In this document: positions 13,085 to 25,376 of the stretch, one piece after another
Layout: each line of letters begins with the position of its first letter
Numbering within the stretch: position 1 is the first letter of the stretch
Origin: Engraulis encrasicolus
Lineage: Eukaryota > Chordata > Actinopteri > Clupeiformes > Engraulidae
Assembly (NCBI RefSeq): GCF_034702125.1
Contig: NW_026945753.1
Span: 281,001-345,000 of the forward strand
Direction: 5' to 3'
Length of the DNA stretch: 64,000 nucleotides
Translations under genes and position numbers: made by a program
Notes under the pieces: model-generated
The model's database searches: none
Seen by the model: the letters and a program-made list of their open reading frames with translations, nothing else
What the model was told of the DNA's origin: nothing

Positions 13085-13193
13085 TTGCTTGCCTAAATGG
13101 CACATCACAGTGCAGTTTTGCTGGCTCTCTGTCCGGCTGGGCAGCCGACTGACTGACAGGTTTGTCTGTTGAGAAGAATGCAATTATTAGCCA
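13085..13193 (+). other. Candidate 5' untranslated exon 1 of gene A
   Basis: This segment begins about 30 bp after the TATA-like word and ends at a strong donor (cca|gtaagt at 13194). An ATG at 13098 opens a short frame that stops after 19 codons, so the exon is probably untranslated. The start is a guess from TATA spacing. Confidence 0.3.
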
Positions 13194-13232
13194 GTAAGTT
13201 ACTGTGACATTACGGGAATATTTTTTTTACAG

Positions 13233-13339
13233 TGCAGAGAAGAACACTCACAACAGACTCCAGAAAACACTCATCCACGTACTGCAGAGAACAACACTAA
13301 CTCGAAGACAACAGAGAATAACACTCAGTCTCAGACTCT
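13233..13339 (+). other. Candidate 5' untranslated exon 2 of gene A
   Basis: An acceptor with a T-rich tract (ttttttttacag) and a donor (ctct|gtgagt) bound 107 bp rich in repeated cagagaacaacact-like words. Two frames are open but neither starts with an ATG in good context, so it is read as 5' UTR. Confidence 0.3.
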
Positions 13340-13701
13340 GTGAGTCCACTTTATCACTTTGTTGTTTGACTTAACATTTGATACTAGGCTAACCGTGTAC
13401 TTACTAACACTTTATTTTATAAAAGTGACAAGCTAGTGTGATTCAAGAGTTGTTATTATTACCTGATAAGATGCTGGACCATTTCAGATATATTTAATTC
13501 ACATAGTCACCATTCTGATTAAATAAAAGATGCCATTATGCAGCAACTAAAGTAATAAGCCAGAAACTGAAATAAGCCACATGAAATTGTGCCGAAATTT
13601 CAATTCAGTATATTATTATTAGCAATGAGGTGTCCTCAGTTAAACTACTGAAGGTGGTTGTCATACCAATTCATTAATCAGGAAATAGATCTAACATAAA
13701 A

Positions 13702-15029
13702 TACACTCGCCTCCAAAAGAGTTGTCGCCTATCCATCTGTTTGGAATAACAGCTAATAACCTGACTTTCAATTAATCACTTGGCTTCAGAAGTCACTCAT
13801 ATGAAAGCTACAACCCTCCCGAATGAAAATGTATGTACAAAAATAAATTTCATGCACCAACGAAAGATTGACCCTTTATTGAACACAGACAGGGCAGATT
13901 TCCACAAGACAAAAGTTTTGTCGCCTATCGAACATAATGTGAAAATGAGCAGATAAGTCACTTCAAAACACTTCAAATACGCAGATTGGGTGTCATACTT
14001 AATCACTGAATCACTCTCACCTCTCCAGAAAATCAACTTTGGCCTTAGGTGTATGTTTAGGGTCATTGTAATCATGGAAAGCAACACAATGAAAATCAAT
14101 GGAGTTCAATGAGAGATGGTGACATATTCGCTATTCGTAGAGCAATACATGTTTAACTTCATGATTTAATCAATGATAAAAGCCCTCAAACACCTGCAGC
14201 ATGCATGCAGCTCCTCATAAGAGCTGTATTTGTACCACGTTTCACTTTATGAACCAGTTTTCTTTTTTCATATTCTTCATCTCCAACACCATGTAGTTTT
14301 GATGCTATCAGTTCTAAAATGGTTGATCTTGGGATCTTGACTTTAGAGTATGAGTCCCATTAGCCTTCATTTTTGTCAGAATTAGGCCTGACATACTCTT
14401 GGCTGGCTTTTTTGAGACAGGACAGTGGGAGAGACTTCTTTGGTGTTAAAGGTGAAGAATTTGGAAAAAATAAATGTTGCCTAAAGTCAAACATGGGAGG
14501 GATACAGCTCTTATGTGGAGCTGCATGCATGCTGCTGGTGTGTGAGGGCTTTTATCATTGATTACATCATTAAGTTAAAAATGTATTGCTCTACGAATAG
14601 CAAATATGTCACCATCTCTCATTGAACTCAATTGATTTTCATTGTGTTGCTTTCCATGATTACAATGACCCTAAACATACACCTAAGGCCAAAGTTGATT
14701 TTCTGGAGAGGTGAGAGTGATTCAGTGATTAAGTATGACACCCAATCTACGTATTTGAAGTGTTTTGAAGTGACTTATCTGCTCATTTTCACATTATGTT
14801 CGATAGGCGACAAAACTTTTGTCTTGTGAAAATCTGCCCTGTCTGTGTTCATTAAAGGATCAATCTTTCTTTGGTGCATGAAATTTATTTTTGTACATTC
14901 ATTTTCATTCGAGAGTGTTGTAGCTTTCATATGAGTGACTTCTGAAGCCAAGTGATTAATTGAAAGTCAGGTTATTAGCTGTTATTCCAAACAGATGGGT
15001 AGGCGACAAGTCTTTTGGAGGCGAGTGTA
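13702..15029. mobile_element. Fold-back element made from inverted Tc1/mariner copies
   Basis: Two arms of about 500 bp (13702-14240 and about 14500-15029) are near-perfect inverted copies, ending in tacactcgcctccaaaaga and its complement. Each arm carries the same remnant of a Tc1-type transposase: the frame around 14655 reads DYNDPKHTPKAKVDF, matching the family's NDPKHT region, and the left arm has it on the minus strand. Both copies are broken by stops. The element sits between gene A's 5' UTR candidates and its first coding exon. Confidence 0.75.
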
Positions 15030-15198
15030 TATATGACATGGACAGAGTATATGGAATGGACACAATACAAGTAAATATGCACTATCATGGTTAATACGGT
15101 TTTTCTTTTTTTATGCAATAATGATGCTGAAACATCATATAGCCTACTGGTCCATCTCTGGAAAAAAAACATAATGCACTGATCCATTTCTCTTTCAG

Positions 15199-15237
15199 GA
15201 AAAAAAAATAAAATGTTACCTGCACAGCCACAACAAG
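15199..15237 (+). CDS. Gene A first coding exon (start or linker)
   Basis: Acceptor tttctctttcag and donor caag|gtaaga bound 39 bp. The frame that continues into the Ig exon reads MLPAQPQQ from the ATG at 15213. Without using that ATG the whole exon is still phase 1-1 (GKKNKMLPAQPQQ), so it could instead be an internal linker with a start farther upstream. The peptide is not hydrophobic and cannot be a signal sequence. Gene C also begins with a very short phase-1 coding exon, which favours this ATG. Confidence 0.5.
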
Positions 15238-15265
15238 GTAAGAAACACTACTGGGGGTGGTGGTG

Positions 15266-15490
<225 letters not shown>

Positions 15491-15520
15491 GAGCTCATGT
15501 CTATTATCTGTCCCCTACAG

Positions 15521-15835
15521 ATTTTAAACTGATCGTCCCTAAGAAACATGTGCAGTGTGGTGCTGATGTCACCCTGCCCTGTCACCTCTCTCCTGCAACC
15601 AGTGCTGTTACCATGGAGATCAGATGGTTTAAGGGGTCAGACTGTATCTACCTGTATAGGGCTGGTGATATAACAATGAAGAGGGGCTGGAAGGGCAGAG
15701 TGAGTGTCAGGTCAGAGAAGCTGAGGAGAGGAGACGTGTCTCTGGGACTGAGGGAGATGCGAGATGAAAATTGGGGAGTTTATACGTGCAAGATCCTCAG
15801 TGGACAATACATAAAGGAGGGAAGAGTTGAGTTGG
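15521..15835 (+). CDS. Immunoglobulin V-set domain exon (gene A)
   Basis: Acceptor tgtcccctacag and donor ttg|gtaagt bound 315 bp, phase 1-1, coding one complete V-set domain (residues 9-113). Visible landmarks are the B-strand cysteine in VTLPC (C29), the core tryptophan in EIRWFKG (W44), the DVSLGL E-strand motif, and ENWGVYTC with the F-strand cysteine (C98). Two extra cysteines (C21, C50) could form a second bridge. The pattern is close to teleost butyrophilin-like and other V-set receptors. Such domains normally follow a signal peptide; none is seen here. A cell-surface version made from an unseen upstream exon remains possible. Confidence 0.88.
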
Positions 15836-16749
15836 GTAAGTATTTAGATGAAATCACCTCAACACTGTAATCTAACAGTCACGCGCGTGCACACACGCAA
15901 AATTAGATTTCGATTTTTCCCCCCCCAGAACATTTTCGATTTCAACTTCAATCACGATATGAGTAAAATCACTATTTATTATTTTATTTTATTTTATTTC
16001 ATTTCTTCGGGGGAGAGGGGCATGAAGGGCATGAATCTAACACAAAGATTCATATAGCTTGAATCTTCTGAATCCTTGAGAAACACATAAATCATTACTA
16101 AAAAAGCTGAGGCTTCTGTTTTTCCATATTTAAATAAGACACATTTCACAATATCATTTTCATTAACACTTTGCCGAATTAAAATAGAGCAGATAGCTAC
16201 TCAACATAGAGGCCCTCCTTCCTTTCTTTGCACCTACTACAGTCCGCGACTCCATAGGGCTACACTCACAGAGCTTAGGCCTATTGGTAGGCTGCGTCAG
16301 GTAAGCAGAGATAGGCTGTGCAATGCGCAGGTTATCCCAAATGCTTTGGTGACGGCAATATCTAACTTGTAGCTGTCTAGTCAAATCGCTGTTCATTTTC
16401 TGCATCCAAATTTTCCGTTGGGCTGAAACCGAGCGTGACCAACAGCAGATTGACGAGTTTAAAATAATGGTGCGCTGTCTATCAGCACCACCCTGACATT
16501 AGTCTAATTTAGACATTGGCTGAGCATTCATTTCGTGCTAACGGTAAAACTCTTAGTGACATTATAAGAACAAGACAATCTCTTGCCTAGCCATACTCTT
16601 GTTGCAGTGTTGTGGGGAACAATTGTAAAATAGGCACCGCTTGTCGAAGGCACCGCTCTCCTGCGCAATCATTCATGGTCATTGAGTGGCTGAAGGCAGC
16701 ATCCAAAACTTAGGTGACAGGTTGTTTGTCAAATCTGCGTTAATTTCCC

Positions 16750-19463
16750 CAGGGCCGGTTTTAAGCATAGGCCGGCTAGGCGGTCGCCTAGGGCGCCATG
16801 TGAAGAAGGAGCGCCGAAATGGCGCTCTCCGATGCGTAATTTTGCGATATGGAGGTTTTTTTTTTTATGAAGTCGCAATCAACAAAGCGTGGCGAAAGCG
16901 CTCCTCACGGCAAAACGCCCCTCAGCCAATAGTAATATCGCTTTCAACTGTCTCTGGGAAGTCTGTGAACCAATAAACAGACAGTCCTGAGAAAGGGGGC
17001 GGGACGAGTGACAGCGTGCAATCTATTTTGAATTTGGAGACTCACTCGAGAGACAGAGAGGGCAAGCGCAAACAGCAGTGTTGCTCTGCTGGGTGGAGAA
17101 TTGTTATGTTCTCATTAAACCAGTCATTGCATGATGCAGGAGTTGCAGAGGGTGTTTTAGAACTATGTGATTTAATCAGCAACCGTTTGTGATTATGGAA
17201 AGCCTAATAGTTATGAGGCTACTGTTTGGAATTAGAGGGAAAAAGAGCTTTGTTTTTGATCTGAGAAATCGCTAGTTAGCATGCTAACATTAGCCAAGTA
17301 TGCCAAGCAATGAAATCCAGTGAAGTAGCTGTTAGTAGCCTACTCACTACTCACTAACACCCACCCACTGTTGGGAAAGTTACTCAAAAACTGTAATGCA
17401 CTACTTATTACATGTTACTGTCATTTAAAAGTAATGCCTTACATTACAACATTACTTTTTTTTTAAAGTAAGGCATTACACTACTTTTGCATTACTTTTA
17501 GTTACTTTAGCCAAAATTACTGGAAATAAGGATTTGGCAATCTACAGTGCAAATCTATGAGGTGGCATGACTTTCACCTGCCATCCACAAGTGGTTTTGG
17601 AAGCCTGCAGACTGAAAACCAACATTTTCAGGAATTGCGTCTTACCCACATACAATAAGGCCTAAGAAAAATAAAAGTTTGGTTCCGGTTGGTTGTCAGG
17701 TTTGGTCATCGTCCGGTCGGATTTTTTTTTTTATTTCCAATTTTTTTTTTCAATTTTTTTTAATTTTTATGTCCGACCCCCCAACCCCCCACATGCGCCA
17801 GATTTTGTCATAAACGTTGTTGAACAATGCCAAGGACGATAGTGGAGTTGAGGCTTGATAAGTAGGCCTACAGCTGAAGCTACAATGAAATATAATACGC
17901 ATTAATGAGCCAAGAGGCCTATAATATTTTATTTCAAATTGATTTATTTCAATTTTAGTGATGTTTAGTTGAACAAAAGTGAGGGGGGTGCAACATACTC
18001 ATCCCCCCCCGTCGGATAGCCTACCCTGCCGTGTCCCTGTCTCGTGCGAATGGGATGCATCCCCTCCTTTCCTGACTAATTTGGTGGTGCTATGGCACCT
18101 CTTCAAATCGTCAAATTGTTTGTAGGCTACTGTTTTTCGACGTGGAAAGCGGTTTGGGTTTCAAGTACAGTGTGCATTTAACTTAAATGTTCTTGGCGTC
18201 CTTATTTTCAATGGAGTCAAAGTAGTGGGCATATACCCATCTTGAAAACGAGCAAGCTGGATCTCGATCGGTCATCCTTTGTCAGCCTGCCATTTCGAGA
18301 GGCGAAGCGTGAAAGAGGAAGCAATGTTCTGCGTGAAACTTTAAAATCTCTGCGCGGACGTAGGCTATCATAGGCAATAGCTGATCTCACGGTGATCCGC
18401 GAACATTGTATAAAGAAAACAAAATACCCACACAAAATTTAGGTGAAAAAAATGCGTTGTAATGTGCAAGTTACTTGCATTGTAACGAGGACATATTACC
18501 GATTTTCCCCCCTGTAATCAGTTACATTACTGCGTTACTCAAAAAGGTAATGCATTACAGTAATTAGTTACTTTTGTAACGAGTTACTCCCAACACTGCA
18601 CCCACCTGATATCATAATACTTGCTTAGGTTGGCAAACAATGTAAAGTAATACTGGTGCAATGTTTAAAACAATTTTAGCTGCCATATCTCCTTCCATCC
18701 ACATGAATTACCTGCTTGTTGTAAGCTTTAAAAAAACATTGTTTCCAGATCAGAATGACATGCATGAATCATGTAACAGAACCATGCACAGTGTGTTCAT
18801 GCTGAGTGATGTAGTATTGCAGACAAGTGAGGCTATTCACTATATTTTGTATATTATGACATTCAAAAGTGTGACAGCTCTTCTCCATTTCTCTCACCCT
18901 GTCCTTCCAGTTCAAACACATAGATAGCCCCCTTCTCATTCTCCTACTCACAAATGCACCACTATTTCCAGTCCAGAAATGAAATTGGTTTGGCATCATA
19001 GACAGCACAAATGTGTAGCTTATTAAAATTGTTATGCTGCCATGCTTTGTGATGCTGTAGGCCTAGTGTAGATAGGCTATCAATGCAGACCTCCTTGGTA
19101 GGCCTATTGTCTACACATGCATTTTACATTTAATGTACTGCATCACTCTCCTGGCATTTCAATTCCATATTACAATTCAAACACATTGATAAACTCCCTC
19201 TCATCTGGGGTTGGGGGCACCACCACCATTACATCCAACACACCACACAGTGAAGCTACTTTCATGCGACTCAATCTGACATGTCGCCTGTCAAAAAGAA
19301 CCAGAAATCCATTTGATGCAAAACAGTTATTGTTCTTGATGCTATTTAGTTAAGCTTACTACCGGTATTACTCTTGTGTTATGTAAGGTATAAAAAAAGC
19401 TTTCAAAGGTGGGGGCAGAACTCAAACTCGCCTAGGGCACCAAATAAGCCAGAACCGGCCCTG
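16750..19463. mobile_element. TIR element (cagggccggttt ends) with a nested element
   Basis: The left end cagggccggttttaagc matches the right end gccagaaccggccctg, and both are joined to cgcctagggc motifs on the inner side. It lies in gene A intron 2 and is split by the element at 17366-18599. No intact coding frame remains. Confidence 0.65.
17366..18599. mobile_element. Nested TIR element (tgttgggaaagttac ends)
   Basis: The left end cactgttgggaaagttact and the right end gagttactcccaacactg are inverted repeats, and gtaatgca/tgcattac words recur close to both ends. Both flanks carry cacccac, fitting a 7-8 bp target-site duplication as in hAT elements. No transposase frame was seen. Confidence 0.6.
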
Positions 19464-19476
19464 AATTTCCCGCACT

Positions 19477-19842
19477 TAAAGGGACACTGTGCAGGAAATT
19501 ATCAAAAAAGGTACTGCAACTATGCTGCTCATTGAAACTGGGCTGCCTATTGCCAAATTTGATCTTTACATGAAAGTTTACTAAGTAATAAACAAATATT
19601 TCCTAGTATGGTCCAAGTAGAGTAATTTTTGCAGCTAAAAATGGCTATTTTTGGAAATTCAAAATGGCGGACTATGGAGGAGATCCCCCTTTTCATGTAT
19701 GAAAAGTGCAATTTATCCAGTCATAATGAATACTTAGAATTTGATGCTGATGGTAAGTATTCATTAAAATAGGTAACATTAGTGAATGAGCAGCATGAAT
19801 TCTGGAAATAAACAACTAAAAATCTCACACAGTGTCCCTTTA
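19477..19842. repeat. MITE family M1, copy 1
   Basis: The ends taaagggacactgtg and cacagtgtcccttta are inverted repeats. Other copies lie at 31352-31554, 49377-50358 and 59239-59608. The inner sequence includes aatggcggac and gaatacttagaatttgat, which help align the copies. Confidence 0.8.
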
Positions 19843-20674
19843 AGTTTCAACTGATGCTGTCGGGTGAGCAGAGAAAACCAAAACTTAACTGATGAGAGGG
19901 TCAAAACCAAACACAAACAAAAGCAGTACAACGAGTCGCGATTGACTGTTGTCCCCCCCTCGCGCTGTCGGTCCACACCTCACTGACATTGACAGCTGAT
20001 AGACGTGCAACATTCATCACGAAACGCGGGCGGATACAATCTACAAATTGATATGGACAAATCTCAATTTCATATGGACAAATCTCATGACTGTTGTGCC
20101 ATTGCTGTGCCATTGCTGTGCCATTGCTGTGCAGGATAATGGCCGAATCATTCAGTGGGCTAATAAAAAACGGTAGGCTATTTTGGCGCTGTTGAGTCTA
20201 GCCTGCGAAAATAGGATGACCCCTGTTTTAAAGCCTTATTTTTTCATAACAACACGTATCGCCACGAAGCAAGCAATTCTGTTAACCCTAATGCAATCGC
20301 TTAAGCAGTAGCCTATGGTCGTCAGGAAAGTTATTATTAGATGGAGGCTAAACGTTTATCACAGACGTTCATCCACTTCTGCTTTTTAAATAGGAAACTA
20401 TACTAACGTGCTCTCTTTAAGGCTAATGAAGGGTAAAAGGGTAGCCTAAATTAGGCCCAAAAAGGAACTGACGAAAACGTTATGGAAATCAAAAGTTTTG
20501 TGTTTAACAACTTTATTTCCAATTAACATTTATTTGTAATAAGAAATGTCTATATAGAAATGCAAGAATATTAATATTTTATTATTAATTGCCATTCGCG
20601 GGCCGTGGGTAGTGCTGTGTTGGGCTGGGCCGTTAGAATCAGTACCACCTTTCCCCGCCTGGCGGCGCCCTTGC

Positions 20675-20829
<155 letters not shown>

Positions 20830-20947
20830 TGGTCTTCCATTTTGTTGCTTTGAAGTTCAATATATGATGTGACGTGAAGGAGGAGAACTCTACTAGTCAG
20901 TAAACCAATGTAATGTTTCATCAGCTCGCTGTTTCTCTTTTCTTTAG

Positions 20948-20962
20948 CTCACAGCTATGAAG
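20948..20962 (+). CDS. Gene A 15-bp micro-exon
   Basis: A good pyrimidine tract (gtttctcttttctttag) and donor gaag|gtacgt bound 15 bp coding AHSYE in phase 1-1. It joins the Ig exon to the next linker without changing frame. Very short exons between an Ig domain and a cytoplasmic tail are known in butyrophilin-type genes. The call rests on splice signals and phase only. Confidence 0.45.
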
Positions 20963-21061
20963 GTACGTACCAGAGAGCACTCTCATTGTACACATTTTAC
21001 TTTTCTTTATTATTCATGAATGCGCTTTACTATATGTTGATGACTGCCCTGCCCAGACAAT

Positions 21062-21390
<329 letters not shown>

Positions 21391-21419
21391 AATTTGTAAG
21401 TATATCAATCTCAAATCAG

Positions 21420-21488
21420 GTATTACACAGAGGAAGATTACTAATGAGGAGAGACAGAAAATGAAGGAATCTGTCCAGTTATTAATGG
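21420..21488 (+). CDS. Gene A linker exon before the coiled coil
   Basis: The 69-bp exon (acceptor caatctcaaatcag, donor atgg|gtaagt) is phase 1-1 and codes GITQRKITNEERQKMKESVQ followed by LLM. The charged, helical peptide (residues 119-141) leads into the coiled coil. A second AG at 21430 would give an incompatible phase, so the upstream acceptor was chosen. Confidence 0.5.
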
Positions 21489-21937
21489 GTAAGTAAAGGG
21501 CTGGTCTGATGATTGGTTTTGATGTGATGGCCGGTGTGATTAGAAGATTGAGGATTGAGGAGGTGATTGGTTGAGATCTGATGACTGATGCACGAGGAGA
21601 CCAGATGATTGGTTGAAATCAAATTACTAGTGTGTGGAGAGAAGAGGGATAATTGTTCTCTGAGGAACACTGTTGGGTGACCTTTCTTTTCAGTAACCAA
21701 AGATTAACACATTCAATACCAGACGTTTTTTGGAATTTAGCTGTAGACGCCCAGCCAATTTCATAATTTTTCATCATTATTTGAACAGCCATCGAATATT
21801 TTGTCTTCAACCCACAGACACGTCAGGGCTTATTCGAAAGCCCAAAAACTCAGCTGTAGATGTGCTTTAGATGCTTTAGAGATGGTGTCAAGCATGTGTG
21901 GTGGTAAACAAGTGAGTTTTACAAAAAAAGTTTATCC

Positions 21938-22460
21938 TCTCTATAGCTAAGCATGGTAGTGGGACTGACATGGTTTGGGGATGCATGAATGCTGTCAACA
22001 TTGGCAATCTGAAATACACCTAAAAGAAACATGCATGTCAACATGCCTACATGACTACTGAGGCAGATCATGATATTCTCCATAGGATTGCATTCAAATC
22101 TCACACCAATCTATTTAAGCCAGATGCAGACTCAAAATGTAAAAGTTCAATGCAAAGAAAGTTTGAAACGCACACTGATGAACTCCCTTTTAATCCCTTT
22201 TCATTTCGAGACGATTCGAGCCAATACAGCCCCTTCTCTACCGGATTCTAATCTGGGGTGTACTCACTTTTGTGAGTACATGTTCAAACATTAATGGCTG
22301 TATTTAGTTTTTTTCTGAGTGAACAAGAAATGTAAGCGGTTAAATATGTTGTTAAAATGTCACTAATCATTGTGTCAAAGTGAAATTTATGAGAAAAGAT
22401 ATACTCACAAATCTGCAAAAACTGTGAGGGGTGTACTCACTTTCGAGATATACTGTAGGT
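21938..22460 (+). mobile_element. Decayed Tc1/mariner remnant
   Basis: The frame near 21945 reads KHGSGTDMVWGCMNAV, matching the GGGSVMVWGC region of Tc1/mariner transposases. The 3' part carries ggtgtactcacttt repeated near 22256 and 22431, as in the ends of fish mariner elements. It is heavily broken. Confidence 0.55.
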
Positions 22461-23838
22461 TTAGGAACAGGCTAGCTAGCAGGACATGTTTTGATCATAT
22501 AGCCCTTCTAGTGTTTTGATGCTCTAGGAAGTAAATGGAGACGTGACGTGACATGATTAGGAAGTGGTTTGATTCGCTATAATAAAACTCAAATACTGTG
22601 TGTAATAAAATGCACATATGTGATGCGATCTGGGAAAACCCTTCACATGGTGGGATTTTACATTTTTGAGATATTGTTAGCATTTGAAAGTCAATTTCAA
22701 GCTCTTTCCAAAGGTGTTTTTGTTATTTTCCTATCTTGTCTCTGTCAAATGTTATACTTACCCAAAGTCAACTTAGTCGTTCTGAGCAATTCTGAGAAAA
22801 AACACTGTAAAGGTTGAGTATGGATATTGTGGCCAGAGGAGGTATTGCAACTACACAAGGCAATTGTGGCCACAGTGGGTATTGCAACTTAGGAAGACGT
22901 GAGGTTGAGTATGGAGGATTGTGGCCAGAGTAGGTATTGCAACAATTTTTTCTTTGATTTATTTGATGTGTTCAGTTTTGAGTCAAGGAAACAACTAAGG
23001 AAAACAAACAAAACAATCCGTGTTTCAACACAGCATGGATAGCACGTTATTATGGATAATAATTATTAACATATTAGTAATTATTGTTATTAATATTATA
23101 GTTATTCAACTACTGTAAAATTGAACCATTCTAAGCACTTGGATCACTACAATTTTTTGTGAGAGTATTGTATTCTATATCAACACAATGTAATGATCCT
23201 TTCATGCCGCCGAGTAAGAATTTGTATCTTTATGTTTCTGCTGCACAGCATAGGTTTTTCTTCAAAATTGCAAGTACTCGGTTCATTCTCTGCGGAACAG
23301 CAGGCTACAGTCTAGAATGTCCTATGAGAGCCACACATAGAGGAAGCAGTGCAGCGTCCTACTATACTCAGGATGCCTAATTGATGGTGGAGGATACGAA
23401 CAGGACGGGTTTTTTGGTCAAGGTACCTCTTTAAGAATAGTCTCCTCCTTCTGTATTGTCTCTAGTTGAAGTTTGCTCTCATTCATGACCATAGCACAGC
23501 CCCACCCCCCTGAGCATCACCATAACCGAGCTAACTCATCTTAGAAGTCGGGTCCGCCCCCAGTCCCACACCACATTTGAACTACTAAGAGTATGAAATG
23601 GGGCAAATGAAATGAATTACATAAGCATGCACATGGAGTTATTACACTGTATTAATTCTATCTTTCACCTTGAATCTAGTATAAATTGAAGAATGGTAGA
23701 AAATGTTTCAGGCAAAGACCTTATCCAGATTTTTCAGTAGGTTTAACTTAAAACGTTGAATCAATATCAATTACCAATTACTGCTCTTGATTTCATCATA
23801 GATCATTATCATGACAAGTAAGGTCAAGAAGCAATACC

Positions 23839-25116
23839 TAGTGATGGCGAAATGAGGCTTCCTGAACCAATGAGGCTTTCATGCAAAAAGGTTCGAGCTT
23901 TCGAAGCCTTTCTCGAAGCCTCAGTTCTCACTGGCGCCATCTGGTGTGCAATGAATTGGCACCGCAGGCATTGGATTTAATTTTAACTTTTTTCTCGCGT
24001 CTTATTTGTATCCGTTCTGTTTCAATAAATGTGATGGTGTGTGTGTATGGAATTAATTACTCGTGATTGTGAGACACTCAAATCAAGGTTAACGCTGACC
24101 CTGTGTTATCGTGGAAGTGAGAGAGCATCATTGTGTGGAGGTCGGCGTGCAACTGGGAGTGATCGGCCATAAACGCAACACAATAAGCAGTCAATTAAAA
24201 TAACCACAAAGAAATATTAGCCTACTATAATTCACATTATATGAATTAAATGTAATTCAAGGGGTACCAACAAATATCAGTTGTCCACTACTTTAATTCG
24301 AACTCACAATTATAAAGGTAACACTCTGTCGCCTTCATCACTATGCCAGCCTGGCAGATGATGTCATGGTTTACTTGGTCAAGTTTAATAGAAAGCTACC
24401 CTGCGAAATCAAGCACTAGTAGAAATATCATCATCATGTCGCTACTACAGGGATTCGATCTGGTGACCCTGAGACTAGGCCTATAGGTCGGACAGTTTAA
24501 CCACCGCGCTAGTCGCTTGACTCTGAACGACGTAGCTGAGTTTCCTTCTTGTAGTCAACATTCCTTCTTGTAGTCAACATAGTCAACTGGTAAAGACTGT
24601 TAAAACCCGCACAAAACCTATAATAAATAAAATAGGTCTGCTCTCTTATTTAGCTGTAGGCCTAGTTTAGTATTAATGATTGCTGACAGAACTGCTGTCT
24701 CGTTTATGGTTGCTTAGCGGTAGAACTAAAACAATTTCCCACCTCGTCTTCGGAAGCGTCTCACTTTGAAAAACTAGGCTATATATAGGCTAATATTGAC
24801 ATTTGGGTCAATCTACGGCATGAGCTGAATTTATTGCAGAGTGGAACCAAATCAAAGTCACTAGCCTACATATCCAGTCTCAACACACACACAACAAATC
24901 TTGAAAACTTGAGAAGTGCTCCGAGGCGCAGAAAGCTTGTTTGGGTAGCGGCGCGCAATGAATCGTCCACACGCCTCGCAAAATGTGAAGCCTAGTTTGG
25001 CATTGTCACATGGTTTTTTACGTTGCCGACACAAGCCTCGAAGCAAGACTTCATATGTTACGCCCACTTTTGCTCGAAGCAGGCTTCGAAGCCTCGCTTC
25101 AAGTTCCCCATCACTA
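23839..25116. mobile_element. hAT-like non-autonomous element
   Basis: The left end tagtgatggcgaa and the right end ttccccatcacta are inverted. The 8-bp flanks gcaatacc and gccatacc differ at one base. Cttcgaagcc words recur near both ends. A tRNA-like stretch on the minus strand (about 24437-24521, B-box-like gatcgaatccc) lies inside and is probably a SINE fragment. The 86-residue minus-strand frame at the right end is a shadow of the terminal repeat. Confidence 0.7.
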
Positions 25117-25305
25117 GCCATACCTGAATGAAAGCAAAACTTAGGGAATTAATAAATCTCATTTATTTATCAGTATACTTGTAATCCAACGGCACTACTT
25201 CTAAGGACAACAAAACACTGGAAAAAAAAATATTGTTTGATGCAACATAGCAAGAGTAGCACATTGCCCTTGGCTTTGATATTCAGATTATTATTAATAA
25301 TTTTA

Positions 25306-25306
25306 C

Positions 25307-25376
<70 letters not shown>
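25306..25376. repeat. (TTA)n microsatellite
   Basis: About 70 bp of (TTA)n followed by a run of A. Confidence 0.95.

Noticed and set aside
13098..13157. Short frame starting MAHHSAVLLALCP as a signal peptide for gene A.
   Set aside because: It stops after 19 codons, and no donor in the right phase precedes the stop.
24437..24521. A tRNA gene on the minus strand.
   Set aside because: Only A- and B-box-like words are present; the arms do not pair into a cloverleaf and the stretch lies inside a transposon, so it is a SINE remnant.
24861..25121. Minus-strand 86-codon frame starting MASDGELEARLRSLL.
   Set aside because: It lies in the terminal repeat of the hAT-like element; the start overlaps the inverted end and similar words recur at the other end.
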